Shown here piece after piece: positions 39,904 through 52,129 of a stretch of 64,000 nucleotides of DNA; the stretch's first letter is position 1; each line of letters begins with the position of its first letter. Made by a program: the position numbers and the translations under genes. This stretch comes from Hermatobates lingyangjiaoensis. Taxonomy: Eukaryota > Arthropoda > Insecta > Hemiptera > Hermatobatidae. The stretch spans positions 1 to 64,000 of the forward strand of contig JAPFBL010000932.1 in the NCBI GenBank assembly GCA_026182355.1, in the 5' to 3' direction. Below the pieces are notes generated by a model, which was not told the origin of the DNA, did no database searches, and saw only the letters and a list, made by a program, of their open reading frames with translations.

Positions 39904-40775
39904 GGTATTAAATTTTTACTTTTATCCATTCTCTATGATTTTTACAAATTCCCAAAGTATACTTCTATATACATATAAAGATAAGATTCACTTTGTACTT
40001 AGCTTCAAAAAACAATTACAAACACTCGAATGCTTCTAAAATGTTCATTCCACTTTCTCAAGATAATAAGTATTATTATATTAGACCATTACTATATAAT
40101 CATGAAATTATTAATATTTTTTGTAACATATATATTAAAAAGATTAATAATAGGAATTCTTGACACTGTTTTGATTACTACAACTATTAATGTGATTATT
40201 TTCATACGATATCATAACTATAGAGACATGTTTATTTTGAAGATATACAGACATAGCAATAAGGTATTGTTAGTTAATTTTAATTTCATTTGCATATATG
40301 ATTATATTGCGGATTTTAGTTTATTGGCAATGTGGTTCTCAGAGTTCAAGATGTACTATCTGTTCAGAATAAATGGCTTTGTGAACGAGCAATTCTGAAC
40401 CATGATAAATGAGGATGCAGAAGAAACAACAAACAAGTTTCTAGGCTATAGGAAGCCAAAAATAGGACTTAGAAGTCATTAAACATAGTGATTAGTGATA
40501 AGGAAGCAGTTCATTATTCAACTAAATTTCTTGACTCCTTTACTGCTCCTAGACTGGCTGTTTCTTGAGTAAAAACTAAATGTAGGAGCATGAATCATGC
40601 TGAGATTTAGCAGCAATAACAAATTTCATATTACGAAACGTGAATATCTCAAAAATATGCTAAAGGACACAATTCTGAGTTCGTTTACTGCACAGTTATG
40701 CCATAGAGGTGGATATCATGACTGGGTGTGGTATTGGGGAGTCTGTGTGTATACCACGAATACCATTGTTTTGGG
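39901..40775. other. AT-rich sequence with a 122-codon open frame of unknown status
   Basis: The plus-strand frame at 40030-40398 translates as an I/L/Y/F-rich chain, as expected from AT-rich non-coding DNA; it would look like a membrane protein by composition only. No motif, start context or homologue is recognised. 40400-40775 has nothing. Confidence 0.3.
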
Positions 40776-41078
40776 GGGGTAGGCTAGCTCAGTGGTTACG
40801 TGCTCACCTCTGAACTGGTAGGACCGGAGTTCAATCCTCACCTGGCCCTCGATTTATTCACGCGGGAGGTGAATAAATCCTCGGAGAAGGACGTTAAACC
40901 GTTGGTCCCAAGCCTGTACGATGTCAGGTACACGTTAAAGATTCCTACTCTAAATACATTTGAGTTAGGCAAAATTTAGGACTCCCACTGTAGAATCAAT
41001 CTTCATTGTGTGGTATCACAAAGAGATAATGCTTGGCCTACGTGTGTTCCCTTGTGGGACTGCCACTGCAACCTACCA
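40776..41078 (+). mobile_element. tRNA-derived SINE, near full length
   Basis: Box A TAGCTCAGTGG begins at 40785; box B is ggagttcaatcctc at about 40826. The body follows the 2591 copy closely, except that a ~15-bp segment is missing after aggtgaataaatc. It ends at gggactgccactgcaacctacc; the (CCTAA) tail is reduced to one unit. Confidence 0.85.
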
Positions 41079-42271
41079 TTGATTCCAAGCTACGATCCGT
41101 TTCAATTCAAACGATTACAACGTCCCGTGAATTTATGTTTTACATCAGCTAAGTCGCAAGAGGAAACCTCAATCTACCTCAGAAATTGAAGTGAGTGAGA
41201 CCAAGTTATTCTCATAGTCAACTGCTTTTTGCTTGCCCACGAGTCAAGGAGGTTCCAATTCTTTGTTCTTCCACAAACCTGAACGACAGACAGCTAATTT
41301 GGTGTATACAGAACCATTTACTTAACACTAGACAAATAATGATATACACTACTATTCCACAATTTCTATAATTTCTTTAGAATAACATAAATTATTTCCA
41401 ATTTATTGAAAAAAGTACCCCTTAAAGACAGGCATGTTTGCTAGTTAATAATAAAACCTACCCCATTTGAAAATATTTGAAGCATTCCACATCAAAGAAA
41501 AATTAAAATTTCAGCAAATTACTTTATAAGTAATTTATAATTAATTATAATAAGAAATCAATAATTATAATAACAATATCATATTTATCCAAAAATATTA
41601 TTTCCATAGATTCGAATATGAATTATATTTTCCTTTAATGTCATCATATACTCAAAATTGTAATAAAGAGTAAAATTTAAGTTCACATTTTTTTTAATTT
41701 TCAAATTTTACAGAATTTTCAACTGCTATGATCTCAGTGACTACTCTGCAGATATCAAAGAAGTTTTCACTGTTGGAATCCCATTTTTTTTTCCTTTATA
41801 ACATATTAAAAAATAAGTAATAAAATATAATTATAAGTAATTATATAATATATAATATATAATATAATAATAATATATAATATAATAATATAATATAAAA
41901 TAATAATAATATATAATAAAATATATAATATAAGTAATAAAATATTTTGTATTCTAGTAATGTAATATAGATTCTCAATATAGCGGCAATGATGATTGAT
42001 GATAATATGCATTATAATTAATATAATTTCACAATAAACGAATCAAATGTAATCATAAAACAATAAATTTATTTATTCTGACTTGATTTATAACTTTAGT
42101 AACTAAAATAATATAAATAATTAAACATAAACTATCAAAAAACGTTCAGTTTGACGATATAACAAAAAAAGGGAATATTGCTTGGGTTTTATTAATAAAT
42201 ATTAGCTGCTATTTTCATTTACTTTTTTTTTTGCAAATTTTAAGTTTTTTGAAATGTTTCTGAGTTTAAAT
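41079..42271. other. Spacer, mostly AT-rich
   Basis: 41079-41300 has balanced composition without motif. 41810-41945 is a degenerate TAATA-rich run. I see no coding region or element. Confidence 0.4.
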
Positions 42272-42822
42272 CAGGGGTTCTCAACCTTTGTTTGCTTGTG
42301 GACTCCCGAAAAGCTACTTGTAGACCCCCACTCCCCCTGGATACTTAAAAAACATAATTATACGAATTTATAAATAAATATTTGTTTTTAGGTAAATGAA
42401 TATCGTTAATTATGAAATAATTTCATTACATCTACAACGCATGCCGAAATACAAAAATGTTTTTAAAACAATAACAAAATATTTCTTCAATAACATTTTA
42501 TAAAGTATCCTGAAATAAATAGTAACAGAATCAATTTTGAATGTACCATAAAGAGAAGTGCAATAGAAAATTTTAAAACATTGGAACATTTTAACAAAAC
42601 TCACGAGGATATTAGGCCTTATATTTTAATTATGTTTGAATATTGTACGGCCAAAGCTTACTACACTTTGGTTTATTTTTGGTTTGCTGATAAATTCATT
42701 TAAACTTAACATAGAGCTCTAACCGCGTTTCATGGACCTTCAGAATACTACTTTTATCATGGACCCCCAGTAATCCTCTGTGGACCCCTGGGCGTCCATG
42801 TGGACCACGTTGAGAACCACTG
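42272..42822. mobile_element. Non-autonomous hAT element with perfect 8-bp target duplication
   Basis: The left end CAGGGGTTCTCAACC and right end GTTGAGAACCACTG are inverted with one mismatch. Exact 8-bp duplications GTTTAAAT flank it (42264-42271 and 42823-42830). Subterminal blocks (gtggac, cttgtagaccccca; tggacccccag) are mirrored. It is 551 bp long and too short for a transposase. The perfect duplication suggests a fairly recent insertion. Confidence 0.92.
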
Positions 42823-42830
42823 GTTTAAAT

Positions 42831-43101
42831 AAATAACTTGTGTATTGAAAACCAAACTTCTTGTTTGAATTTCCACTGACATTGGTCAATAGTTTAAAGA
42901 AAAAATTACGATTAAAAGTAAGATTAAGACACGACTAATATTTTTAATCTTGATTAAACATTTTAATCGTGGCTGAGTTTCAATTTTTGAACAATAGAAA
43001 CCTGTTAATTTTTTTTTTATTATCAGTATTATTTTTGTTCAAACACTGCAAATCTAGGCAACTAGTATATTTGCACTTGGAATTTTTTGTTTTTTTTTTA
43101 T
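42831..43101. other. AT-rich spacer
   Basis: Nothing recognised beyond the poly-T run that precedes the TIR element. Confidence 0.4.
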
Positions 43102-43430
43102 TACTTTACTATAAGTAAAGTATAGTGATCGTGAAAAACATCGATCTCGAGATTTTGACGGAATTACATGTTTTGAGGTCCCAGAAGTCGTTTTATGACG
43201 TTTTTACGATGATGTCTGTGTGTGTGTGGGTGGGTGGGTGGGTGCGTTGGTGGGTGGGTGCGTGTGTTAGCATTGCTTGTTACCACACTACGGTCCAGAA
43301 TCTTTGATGGATAAAGTTGATATTTTACACAAAAATGGGCCTCATAAAGACGAAAATCCCTATTGTTTGAGAAGAATTATGCATGATGGGAAAGTCACTT
43401 TTCTTGCCAAAAACCGTTTTTTTTTGTATT
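43102..43430. mobile_element. TIR DNA transposon, copy 3, 3'-truncated
   Basis: The same TIR TACTTTACTATAAGTA (43102-43117) and first ~320 bp as copies at 6364 and 8023, including the (GGGT)n and gcattgcttgttaccac. Homology stops after gccaaaaaccg in poly-T. Poly-T also precedes it. Confidence 0.75.
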
Positions 43431-43689
43431 TTATTTCAGCATGTTCCACTGTGTATTACATGCATCATCGTCAAATTGTACGCAATACTTCATTAACATG
43501 ACATTAACATACGCAATACTTTCATTAACACTACCAAATACTTATTTTAACTTATTTTACATTCATTCATAATTCAACAATTAATTATCTTTTTCTTAAA
43601 TATCTATGCTGTACAAAAATTTTAGAAATTCCTTATAATAAAGTTTTTTAATTAATGAGGAAGGCCTAACGGGCCACTCCTCTCCACAC
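43431..43689. other. Spacer
   Basis: A small duplication of cattaaca and acgcaatact (43480-43525) is present; otherwise nothing. Confidence 0.35.
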
Positions 43690-44107
43690 ACCAAGAGCCA
43701 GTCTTTTCTGGTTCCCTCAAACAGCAATCGTACACCAAGTGTCTAGGAGATTGGGGGTGTCTCCGCGTTACATGCGAATGATGGACTAGGAGCTAGTTTC
43801 AACCTGCTCAGGTATTCTTTAAATGGCCCATGTCCTGTCATGTATTGGGATAGTTTATAGTTTATTTGGAAATGTTTCATGGATAATCTTTGTTTGATAC
43901 TAGGAAAATATTCCTTTGTTAGAAGGCCTTTAGATGATTCTTCCCAATTTGTTTGCCATAGTGCCACTGTTTGTCTAGCAAGCCTTTCATTGATATAGGA
44001 CGTGGGATATTTTTCGTAAATAAAGTCCAAGCTGTTGTCCTGGGCTCCCCCCTTCGCTCCAGCATCCGCTAACTCATTCCCTATGATTCCTATGTGTGCT
44101 ATGACCT
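43660..44107 (-). pseudogene. I/R1-type LINE remnant: RNase H end and C-terminal zinc finger
   Basis: Minus strand from 44107: HIGIIGNELADAGAKGG is the last conserved segment of the LINE RNase H domain. Then come ARQTVALWQTNWEESSKG, LLTKEYFPSIKQRLSM, YMTGHGPFKEYL and SPSFACNAETP. The finger CxxxxxP...HLxxDC is broken by a frameshift in a C run near 43755; the next frame reads SPRHLVYDCCL. The reverse transcriptase part is absent. Motif order fits LINEs of the I/R1 groups, which carry RNase H. Confidence 0.82.
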
Positions 44108-45290
44108 TTCAAAATATTATTGTTTTCCCCAAAATTTGTTAAATTCTATAATGTTTGTAACAATTTTTTTTACAATATTATTAATTTTTTTTGCTTTATT
44201 AGAAGTTGGAGTGTTACGTTGCTATCAGTATTGCACTGGGGTATGATAAAATAGGAATGATGGAATTTTTTTGAAATAAATCTGTTGTATATAAGGGTAG
44301 ATTTGGTTTGTCTTATGTTAGAAGTATCTTCGATATCTAGATGTCTAGAGGGTTGCAAACCAGATGTAAAGATCAATAAGGTCTGTGGGCGTGGCTTTAA
44401 TCAAGGGTAGGGGGATGAATTAGACGAATCATATTGTACAATTCAGTAGAGGGGGGTTGGCACATGGCGATATCTGGGCGTGGTCAAACCAAAACGCTAT
44501 CTACTTCCCCTCCAACCAAAACCCCCCCTTTAAATTCCACCCAAAATCCCCCCACCCCCCTTCTCACCCTCTACTCACACCCCTTATACCCACTCCAACA
44601 AGTTAAACAACAGAAGACACCTCAAACCAATATAAACTGAATTCACATCGGGTTCATCTCATTCTCTTGGCTTCTATTGAACTAACAAGAGTTGAACTCG
44701 ATCTGTATTTAAACTCCCTTTAAGTTAACTTCATTTCAGCTTTAACTAGAGACCTCAGGTCGATAAACCTTTTAATAGATAGCAAAACATCTTCGCGGAA
44801 CATACGCGTCTTAGCAGAAACTAACTCCCCCCCCTACCTCTTTGCTGGTTTTCTCTGATCCAAGTCTCCAATTTGTCTACCCAATCTTACCCATTACTCG
44901 GCCGAGTATTTAATCAAAGAATCAACATGATTCTTGTAGATAATACACACTTATTTAAACCAAAAAAAAAGAAAAAACAAAAACCTACAAAAATTCTCCA
45001 AGAAGAATTATACCCTACACGCACCAAATCTAAACCTGTTTATAATCAATATTGCATATTTGTTATTTACAAGTCGCAAATGTAATTTATTTTTTATTGC
45101 ACGCTAGTTATTTATCAAACAACCCCCCCCCCCACCCCCACCAAACAACGAATAAAAATATTATCTAAATTGTTTGAAATGCAAAAAAACAGCAAAGATG
45201 AAGATTAGAAATTCAGTATGTCTAAAAAGGATAACCAATATCGTATATTTGATAAAATACATAAAAATGTTTTTCAGGAATGAATTAAAC
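44108..45290. other. Spacer with C-rich segment, nothing recognised
   Basis: 44490-44640 is C-rich on the plus strand and open for 68 codons, without a motif. Poly-C runs occur at 44828 and 45123. No element boundary was found. Confidence 0.4.
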
Positions 45291-45294
45291 ATTT

Positions 45295-45945
45295 AAAGCA
45301 TCAATTTGATTATTAGTGCAATAATATCGTGTCCAGTAAATTACAAAAAAAAACTTGATTTTTCGCGAGATTTTGAAGCATCAACTTGATTATTAGTGCA
45401 ATAATATCCTTTCCAGTAAATTACAAAAAAGAAACTTGATTTTTCACGAGATTTGAATCATCAACTTGATTATTAGTGCAATAATGTCCTTTCCAGTAAA
45501 TAACAAAAAAAAAACTTGATTTTTCGCGAGATTTGAAGCATCAACTTGATTATTAGTGCAATAATATCCTTTCCAGTAAATTACAAAAAAAAAAACTTGA
45601 TTTTTCGCGAGATTTGAAGCATCAACTTGATTATTAGTGCAATAATATCCTTTCCAGTAAATTACAAAAAAAAAACTTGATTTTTCGCGAGATTTGAAGC
45701 AACAACTTGATTATTAGTGCAATAATATCCTTTCCAGTAAATACCAAAAAAAAAACTTGATTTTTTGCGAGATTTGAAGCATCAACTTCATTATTAGTGC
45801 AATAATATCCTTTCCAGTAAATTACAAAAAAAAAAACTTGATTTTTCGCTAGATTTGAATCATCAACTTGATTATTAGTGCAATAATATCCTTTCCAGTA
45901 AATTACCAAAAAAAATTGATTTTTCGCGAGAATTAAACTAGATAT
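45295..45945. repeat. 80-bp satellite, eight units
   Basis: The phrase gattattagtgcaataatat recurs every 80-81 bp from 45308 to about 45870. Units differ mainly in the poly-A length and in gaagcatcaac/gaatcatcaac. Confidence 0.93.
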
Positions 45946-46230
45946 TTGTCCACTATCAACGACAAAATAAAGCTTAAAAATGATGCCACTTCTGCTATTT
46001 GACCCACCTTTATGAACGCTTTATTGACAATATAAACTATAGATATATTTGTAGATAAGATATATTTTGTTTGTCTATTTTCGCTATTTCCATACAATTA
46101 TAATTATTAAAGTTGAAAATTTGGAGAGAAACGACAAAAAAAATACTGAGCATACATTTTAAAGATTATTTTATCGAAAAAATATGTAAATGCTGTTCAA
46201 CATAACTATAGTTTATTAAAAAAAAAAATA
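45946..46230. other. AT-rich spacer
   Basis: Nothing recognised. Confidence 0.4.
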
Positions 46231-47471
46231 CAAGTAGTCCTCATTTAACGACGGGGTTACGTTCTGAAGACCCTGTCGTTAAGTGATTTCGTCGTTAAAT
46301 GAACCCCCCGCCCGCTCAAGCTCCCGTCCGAGATACATTTGTTTGGATCGTAGATGTAAAAGTAGCCTACTGTATTGCATACATAAGGGCTATTTACACT
46401 GTTCTGTACTTCTTCACCTTTTCTTTCTATTGATTTTTTTTTAAATAATAAGTATAAACTTTTAACAAGTACATTGAATTTAAACTTTTTCCTTTTCATT
46501 TAGCTTTTGTATGTACCATAAGTCTTTTTTTTTTGTTATAATGCTTCAACTACGGCATTATATATATTTTGTGTTAGTCTTTAAATAGAATTACCAACTC
46601 GATCTATTTGAATTGAATTCAAAAAGAATATCCGTAATTTAATTCTTCTTAAGAATAAAATAATAGGATTTAAGAGAACTTCATCCAAGAATTATATATT
46701 GAGGGAAAAGTTCCAGAATTATTGATTCATTAGTTGTGCAATCAGTAATTGTGTGGTATTTACTCATTCTGAAGTAAAATGGATAAGCAAACAAAAGTCT
46801 CAACACAAATGAAGTTTCATTCAACAACAACAATAACCCATTTCGAAACAACGTGTTCAGCACCACATCCTTGGTGTCTTCCTGATATTGAACACAAAGT
46901 GTACGAAACGCGTTGTTGTTGTTGTTGAATAAAACTTCATTTGTGTGGAGACTTTTGTTTCTTTATCCATTTTACCTCAGAATGATTATTGATTGCTATT
47001 TTATTTAAAAAAAAAAATAAATAAAATATTTAAACGTAATAATATTTAAAATAACTATTTCGTTATTATATACTATCATTTTTACGTGAAATCAAAAAAT
47101 TTATTTTGAAAAAAGTTAATTATCGAAAAAAATTAATTCATGTGATTCATTTGAACTAGAGATATAAGGTTTATAAATGAGAGTGTAGAGCAGAAAATCG
47201 TTAAAAAATTGTTTACAAAAATTATTATAGGAGTGTGGTTTTCTCTGCGTGGTTCTCTTTTTTGAAGCTGCTTACTCATGTCAGGCATGAGTGCTCTCAA
47301 CTCTATCAAAGGGGAATCTTTTTGATTAAATATATGTATAATATACCCGGTACCGTATGTGCCTCAATGGCAAATATTAGCCTAGCCCTCGATACCGTAC
47401 ATGCATACAAACATACCGTCGTAACTCCGAGTCGTCGTTAACCGAGCCCGTTGTTAAGTGAGGACTACTTG
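46231..47471. mobile_element. TA-flanked TIR transposon (mariner/pogo-like), non-autonomous
   Basis: The left end CAAGTAGTCCTCATTTAACG is matched by the inverted right end with two differences in the first 25 bases. TA dinucleotides flank both ends (46229-46230, 47472-47473). Deeper words gttacg and cgtcgttaa are also mirrored. TA duplication and this end style suit the Tc1/mariner/pogo superfamily. No transposase is seen in 1241 bp, part of which is an inserted foldback (46745-46995). Confidence 0.75.
46745..46995. repeat. Foldback (family P, PLE-like) nested in the transposon
   Basis: Arms near 46764-46840 and 46905-46990 are mirrored (ggataagcaaacaaaagtct, gaagtttcattcaacaacaa). GTGTACGAAACGCGTTG in the right arm and gtttcgaaat in the left resemble the family-N GAAACGCGTT segment. 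CTGATAT stands for CTGANGA, so the core is decayed. Confidence 0.6.
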
Positions 47472-47473
47472 TA

Positions 47474-48040
47474 ATATGCTGGTAAGTAACAAAAAAAAAA
47501 CAATTCGTTCACCATATAAATACGAAAAAAAACATATATATGAGTAAAATCCCTTGAAATATAATTTTCTCGATATAAGAAACAAGGTTTTTTGGTTTTT
47601 TTATGCTGAAAACTCAAAATCTCTCAAAGTTTGATACACTATACTTATTTTGCTCCCCCCCCCCTCCTTCAATTAAGGGATGTAAAATTTTTCATAATAG
47701 CTTTTTTATTTATTATTCTATTACAACTACCCAACAGGTGACAAGTAATATTGATAGGCGATACATAACAAAATGAAGTAAAAGAGTGGAGAAACCACCC
47801 ATTGATGGTATTACATATAAATTATTCTGATCACTAGAAATCAGTTAGTATTACTGAGTAAATCTCGGGGCCAACATCTTTTTAGCCTTCTGGTTGGGTT
47901 GGTAGGAATCTGGCGAGATGATAATTGCTGAATTAAAGGGTTTCAAAAAAACAGATAGGTAGGATTCATTAGATCAGTTCGTGTTGAAGATCGGTGACAC
48001 CCGAAACCGGTCCGACAGCTACGGCAGTAATGTACAAGGT
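47474..48040. other. Spacer
   Basis: A C run at 47654 and ordinary AT-rich sequence. 47840-48040 may be the 3' part of the minus-strand LINE that follows. Confidence 0.35.
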
Positions 48041-48054
48041 ATGACGGTAGATTA

Positions 48055-48390
48055 TATGTTTAATATTAATAATACTAACCTCTGTGGTAATGATGAAATG
48101 CATGAATTTAAAAGGTTTAGGTTGGAGGGTAAAGATTCATGAACTTTGCGGTATCGTGATCGGATTTCCGGGTGGATAAAAGGAATTTTTAAACTGTTAT
48201 GAATTGTATCATTAGTAACATAAAAGGGAGTTTCTACAAGTTTTCGAGAATTATGGATTGGGCTGTTTGTATTCTTTGGATGTTTGTATGCTTGGCTGGT
48301 CCCCAGATGTTGACTCTGTAAGTCCAAATTGGATTAGGTATTGTAGTATATAGTATATTGTATTGTGTAAAGTCAGATTTCATCTTTTAT
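48055..48390 (-). pseudogene. Jockey-clade LINE remnant, RT thumb region
   Basis: Minus strand from about 48370: PIWTYRVNIWGPAKHTNIQR, then (next frame) PFYVTNDTIHNSLKIPF and HPEIRSRYRKVHES. This is the WTYGxxxWGxAxxxNIxxIQ to YVxNxxxHxDLxI series of Jockey LINEs, in the same order as the 25495 remnant. One frameshift near 48255 separates the parts. No RT active site is present. Confidence 0.78.
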
Positions 48391-48579
48391 CGAGAAGTCT
48401 AGATAGCATCTTATATCATTGTCTCAATATGTCTTGTTGTTTCAGTCTTTATGTAGATTCCACGTGGTTTGTCAATGTACATCCCCAGGTGATAATAGTT
48501 TTGCAATTTTGCAAAGGATATGCGAATTTTATTAGAGCATTCAGTAATATGTTATAAATCAGTAAATTTAAATCGAGAT
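48391..48579. other. Spacer
   Basis: Nothing recognised. It leads into the diverged edge of the satellite block. Confidence 0.35.
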
Positions 48580-50485
48580 ATGCATTTATTATTTCGAATT
48601 GTTTAAATTTGATTAGGTAATGTATAATTTAAAAGGTATGTAAATTTAATTAGTGGATGCATAATCTAAGTGTTTTATAATTCTAATTAGGAGATATATA
48701 ATTTGAAATAGATTAAATGTGATACATATTAAAGTAAGTGCAATTATTGTGCCTTAAAATTTGCAAATCGAATCAAAGGATGAATAATCTAAGGGTGTAT
48801 AAATTTAAACAGAGAATGTATAATCTAATGGTTGTGTAAATCTAATTAGGAGATGTGTAAATCGAATTACGCAGAATGAGGTGCATATTAGTGTATATGC
48901 AATTCTTGTGCTAATAACTTGCAAATCCAATTAGGGGATGTATCATTTAAGGGAGTGTAAATCTAATTAAAGGGTGTATAATCTAATAGTTGTGTAAATC
49001 TAATTAGAGCATGTATATTCTAATGGTTGTGTAAATCTAATTAGAGAATGTATAATCTAATAGTTGTGTAAATCTAATTAGAGAATGTATAATCTAATAG
49101 TTGTGTAAATCTAATTAGAGAATGTATAATCTAAGTTTTGTGTAAATCTAATTAGAGAATGTATAATCTAATAGTTGTGTAAATCTAATTAGAGAATGTA
49201 TAATCTAATAGTTGTGTAAATCTAATTAGAGAATGTATAATCTATGTTTTGTGTAAATCTAATTAGAGAATGTATAATCTAATAGTTGTGTAAATCTAAT
49301 TAGAGAATGTATAATCTATGTTTTGTGTAAATCTAATTAGAGAATGTATAATCTAATAGTTGTGTAAATCTAATTAGAGAATGTATTATCTAATAGTTGT
49401 GTAAATCTAATTAGAGAATGTATAATCTAATAGTTGTGTAAATCTAATTAGAGAATGTATAATCTAATAGTTGTGTAATATCTAATTAGAGAATGTATAT
49501 CTAATAGTTGTGTAAATCTAATTAGAGAATGTATTATCTAATAGTTGTGTAAATCTAATTAGAGAATGTATAATCTAATAGTTGTGTAAATCTAATTAGA
49601 GAATGTATAATCTAATAGTTGTGTAAATCTAATTAGAGAATGTATAATCTAATAGTTGTGTAAATCTAATTAGAGAATGTAGAATCTAATAGTTGTGTAA
49701 ATCTAATTAGAGAATGTATATAATCTAATAGTTGTGTAAATCTAATTAGAGAATGTATAATCTAATAGTTGTGATAAATCTAATTAGAGAATGTTATAAT
49801 CTAATAGTTTCGTGTATATCTAATTAGAGGAATGTATTATCTAATAGTTGTGTAAATCTAATTAGAGAATGTATTATCTAATAGTTGTGTAAATCTAATT
49901 AGAGAATGTATTATCTAATAGTTGTGTAAATCTAATTAGAGAATGTATAATCTAATAGTTGTGTAAATCTAATTAGAGAATGTATTATCTAATAGTTGTG
50001 TAAATCTAATTAGAGAATGTATAATCTAATAGTTGTGTAAATCTAATTAGAGAATGTATAATCTAATAGTTGTGTAAATCTAATTAGAGAATGTATAATC
50101 TAATGGTTGTGAAAATCTAATTAGAGAATTTATAATCTAAGTTTCGTGTAAATCTAATTAGGGAATGTATATCTAATGATTGTGTAAATCTAATTACAGA
50201 ATATATAACCTTACGTGTTGTGTAAATCTAATTAGAGAACGTATAATATAATGGTTGTTAAAATCTAATTAGAGAATGTATAATCTAATGGTTGTGAAAA
50301 TCTAATTAGAGAATGTATAATCTAATGGTGTTCAAATATAATTAGAGAATGTATATTATAATGGTGTTCAAATTTAATTAGAGAATGTATATTATAATGG
50401 TGTTCAAATTTAATTAGAAAATGTATAATTTAATGGTCTTCAAATTTAATTAGAGAATGTATAACCTATGTGTTATGTAAATCTA
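48580..50485. repeat. 37-bp satellite array with diverged edges
   Basis: The unit tctaattagagaatgtataa plus tctaatagttgtgtaaa is 37 bp. From about 48990 to 50100 it is highly uniform, some 30 copies, with local indels near 49780-49830. The outer units (48580-48990 and 50100-50485) are increasingly diverged, the classic pattern of an array homogenised at its centre. Confidence 0.95.
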
Positions 50486-51480
50486 ATTAGGGGATGTGTA
50501 ATTTGAATTAGGTTAAATGAGAACTTATTAGAGTATATGCAATTCTTGTGCCAATAGTTTGCAAATCCAATTAGGGGATGTATCATTTAAGGGTTTTGTA
50601 AATCTAATTAAAGGGTGTATAATCTAAGAGTTGTGTAAATCTAATTAGGGGATGTGTAATTCGAATTAGGTTAAATCAGAACTTATTAGAGTATATGCAA
50701 TTCTTGTGCTAATAGTTTGCAAATCCAATTAGAGGATGTATCATTTAAGGGTTTTTTAAATCTAATTAAAGGGTGTATAATCTAAGAGTTGTGTAAATCT
50801 AATTAGGGGATGTGTAATTCGAATTAGGTTAAATCAGAACTTATTAGAGTATATGCAATTCTTGTGCTAATAGTTTGCAAATCCAATTAGGGGATGTATC
50901 ATTTAAGGGTTTTGTAAATCTAATTAAAGGGTGTACAATCTAAGAGTTGTGTAAATCTAATTAGGGGATGTGTAATTCGAATTAGGTTAAATAATAACTT
51001 ATTAGAGTATATGCAATTCTTGTGCCAATAGTTTGCAAATCCACTTAGGGGATGTATCATTTAAGGGTTTTGTAAATCTAATTAAAGGGTGTATAATCTA
51101 AGAGTTGTGTAAATCTAATTAGGGGATGTGTAATTCGAATTAGGTTAAATAATAACTTATTAGAGTATATGCAATTCTTGTGCCAATAGTTTGCAAATCC
51201 AATTAGGGGATGTATCATTTAAGGGTTTTGTAAATCTAATTAAAGGGTGTATAATCTAAGAGTTGTGTAAATCTAATTAGGGGATGTGTAATTCGAATTA
51301 GGTTAAATCAGAACTTATTAGAGTATATGCAATTCTTGTCCTAATAGTTTGCAAATCCAATTAGGGGATGTATCATTTAAGGGTTTTGTAAATCTAATTA
51401 AAGGGTGTATAATCTAAGAGTTGTGTAAATCTAATTAAGGTATGTGTAAGTCGAATTAGATTAAATGAGACATATTACAA
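50486..51480. repeat. 158-bp satellite array, six units
   Basis: The phrase ggggatgtgtaattcgaatt recurs at 50490, 50648, 50806, 50964, 51122 and 51280, exactly 158 bp apart. The unit contains two 37-bp-like words (aatctaattaaagggtgta, aatctaattagggga) plus gagtatatgcaattcttgtg, so it is a higher-order derivative of the neighbouring 37-bp family. Confidence 0.95.
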
Positions 51481-52129
51481 TATGTGCAATTCTTGTGCTA
51501 TAAATTTCCAAATCTAATTAAGCGATGCAAATCTAATGAGTCTATAAATTTAATTAGAGGATGTTTGATTCCAATTAGGTTCTATTAGATTCATATCAAT
51601 GTATGTGAAATTCTTATGCTCTAAGTTTGCAAATCTAATTACAGTTTACGAGTTTATAATTAAACAAAGTGCTATTCATTTTAAAAATGTGCTAATTTGT
51701 GATGTAGATTAGCAAATCTAAGCAACGTTTTGAATCTCTAAAGAGGGAATTTGCAATTTTGGTGTTACAAATATGCCCATTCAAATTAAGGTACTAATTA
51801 CAGGATACTTATTCGAGTATGTAAAATACTAATTAAGGATTTTATAATTAATATCATAATAATGTGCAAATATAATTACAGGATGAGCAATTAATATGTA
51901 TTTAATAATGTGCAAACATAATTGGAAGATGCACAATATGAATTATTGAGTATGTAATCTTAATTAGGGAAAATGTTAATTAAGATATAATTTTAACTAA
52001 AATATTTCAATTCTTAAGGAATAGATATGTTTATAAAATCAGAGTTGGATGCAATTATAATTAAAGAAAGTGTATGGTTCATTATAGGTTTTATATATTG
52101 CCAATTATAACATACGATGTGCAAATTTA
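51481..52129. repeat. Diverged transition between 158-bp and 293-bp arrays
   Basis: Single words of both neighbours (gcaaatctaatta, gtgcaaatataattacagg, atgcaattataat) occur without a regular period. It looks like the eroded edge of both arrays. Confidence 0.6.

Noticed and set aside
40030..40398. Possible 122-residue membrane protein
   Set aside because: Hydrophobic composition is what AT-rich DNA encodes by chance; no motif or supported start.
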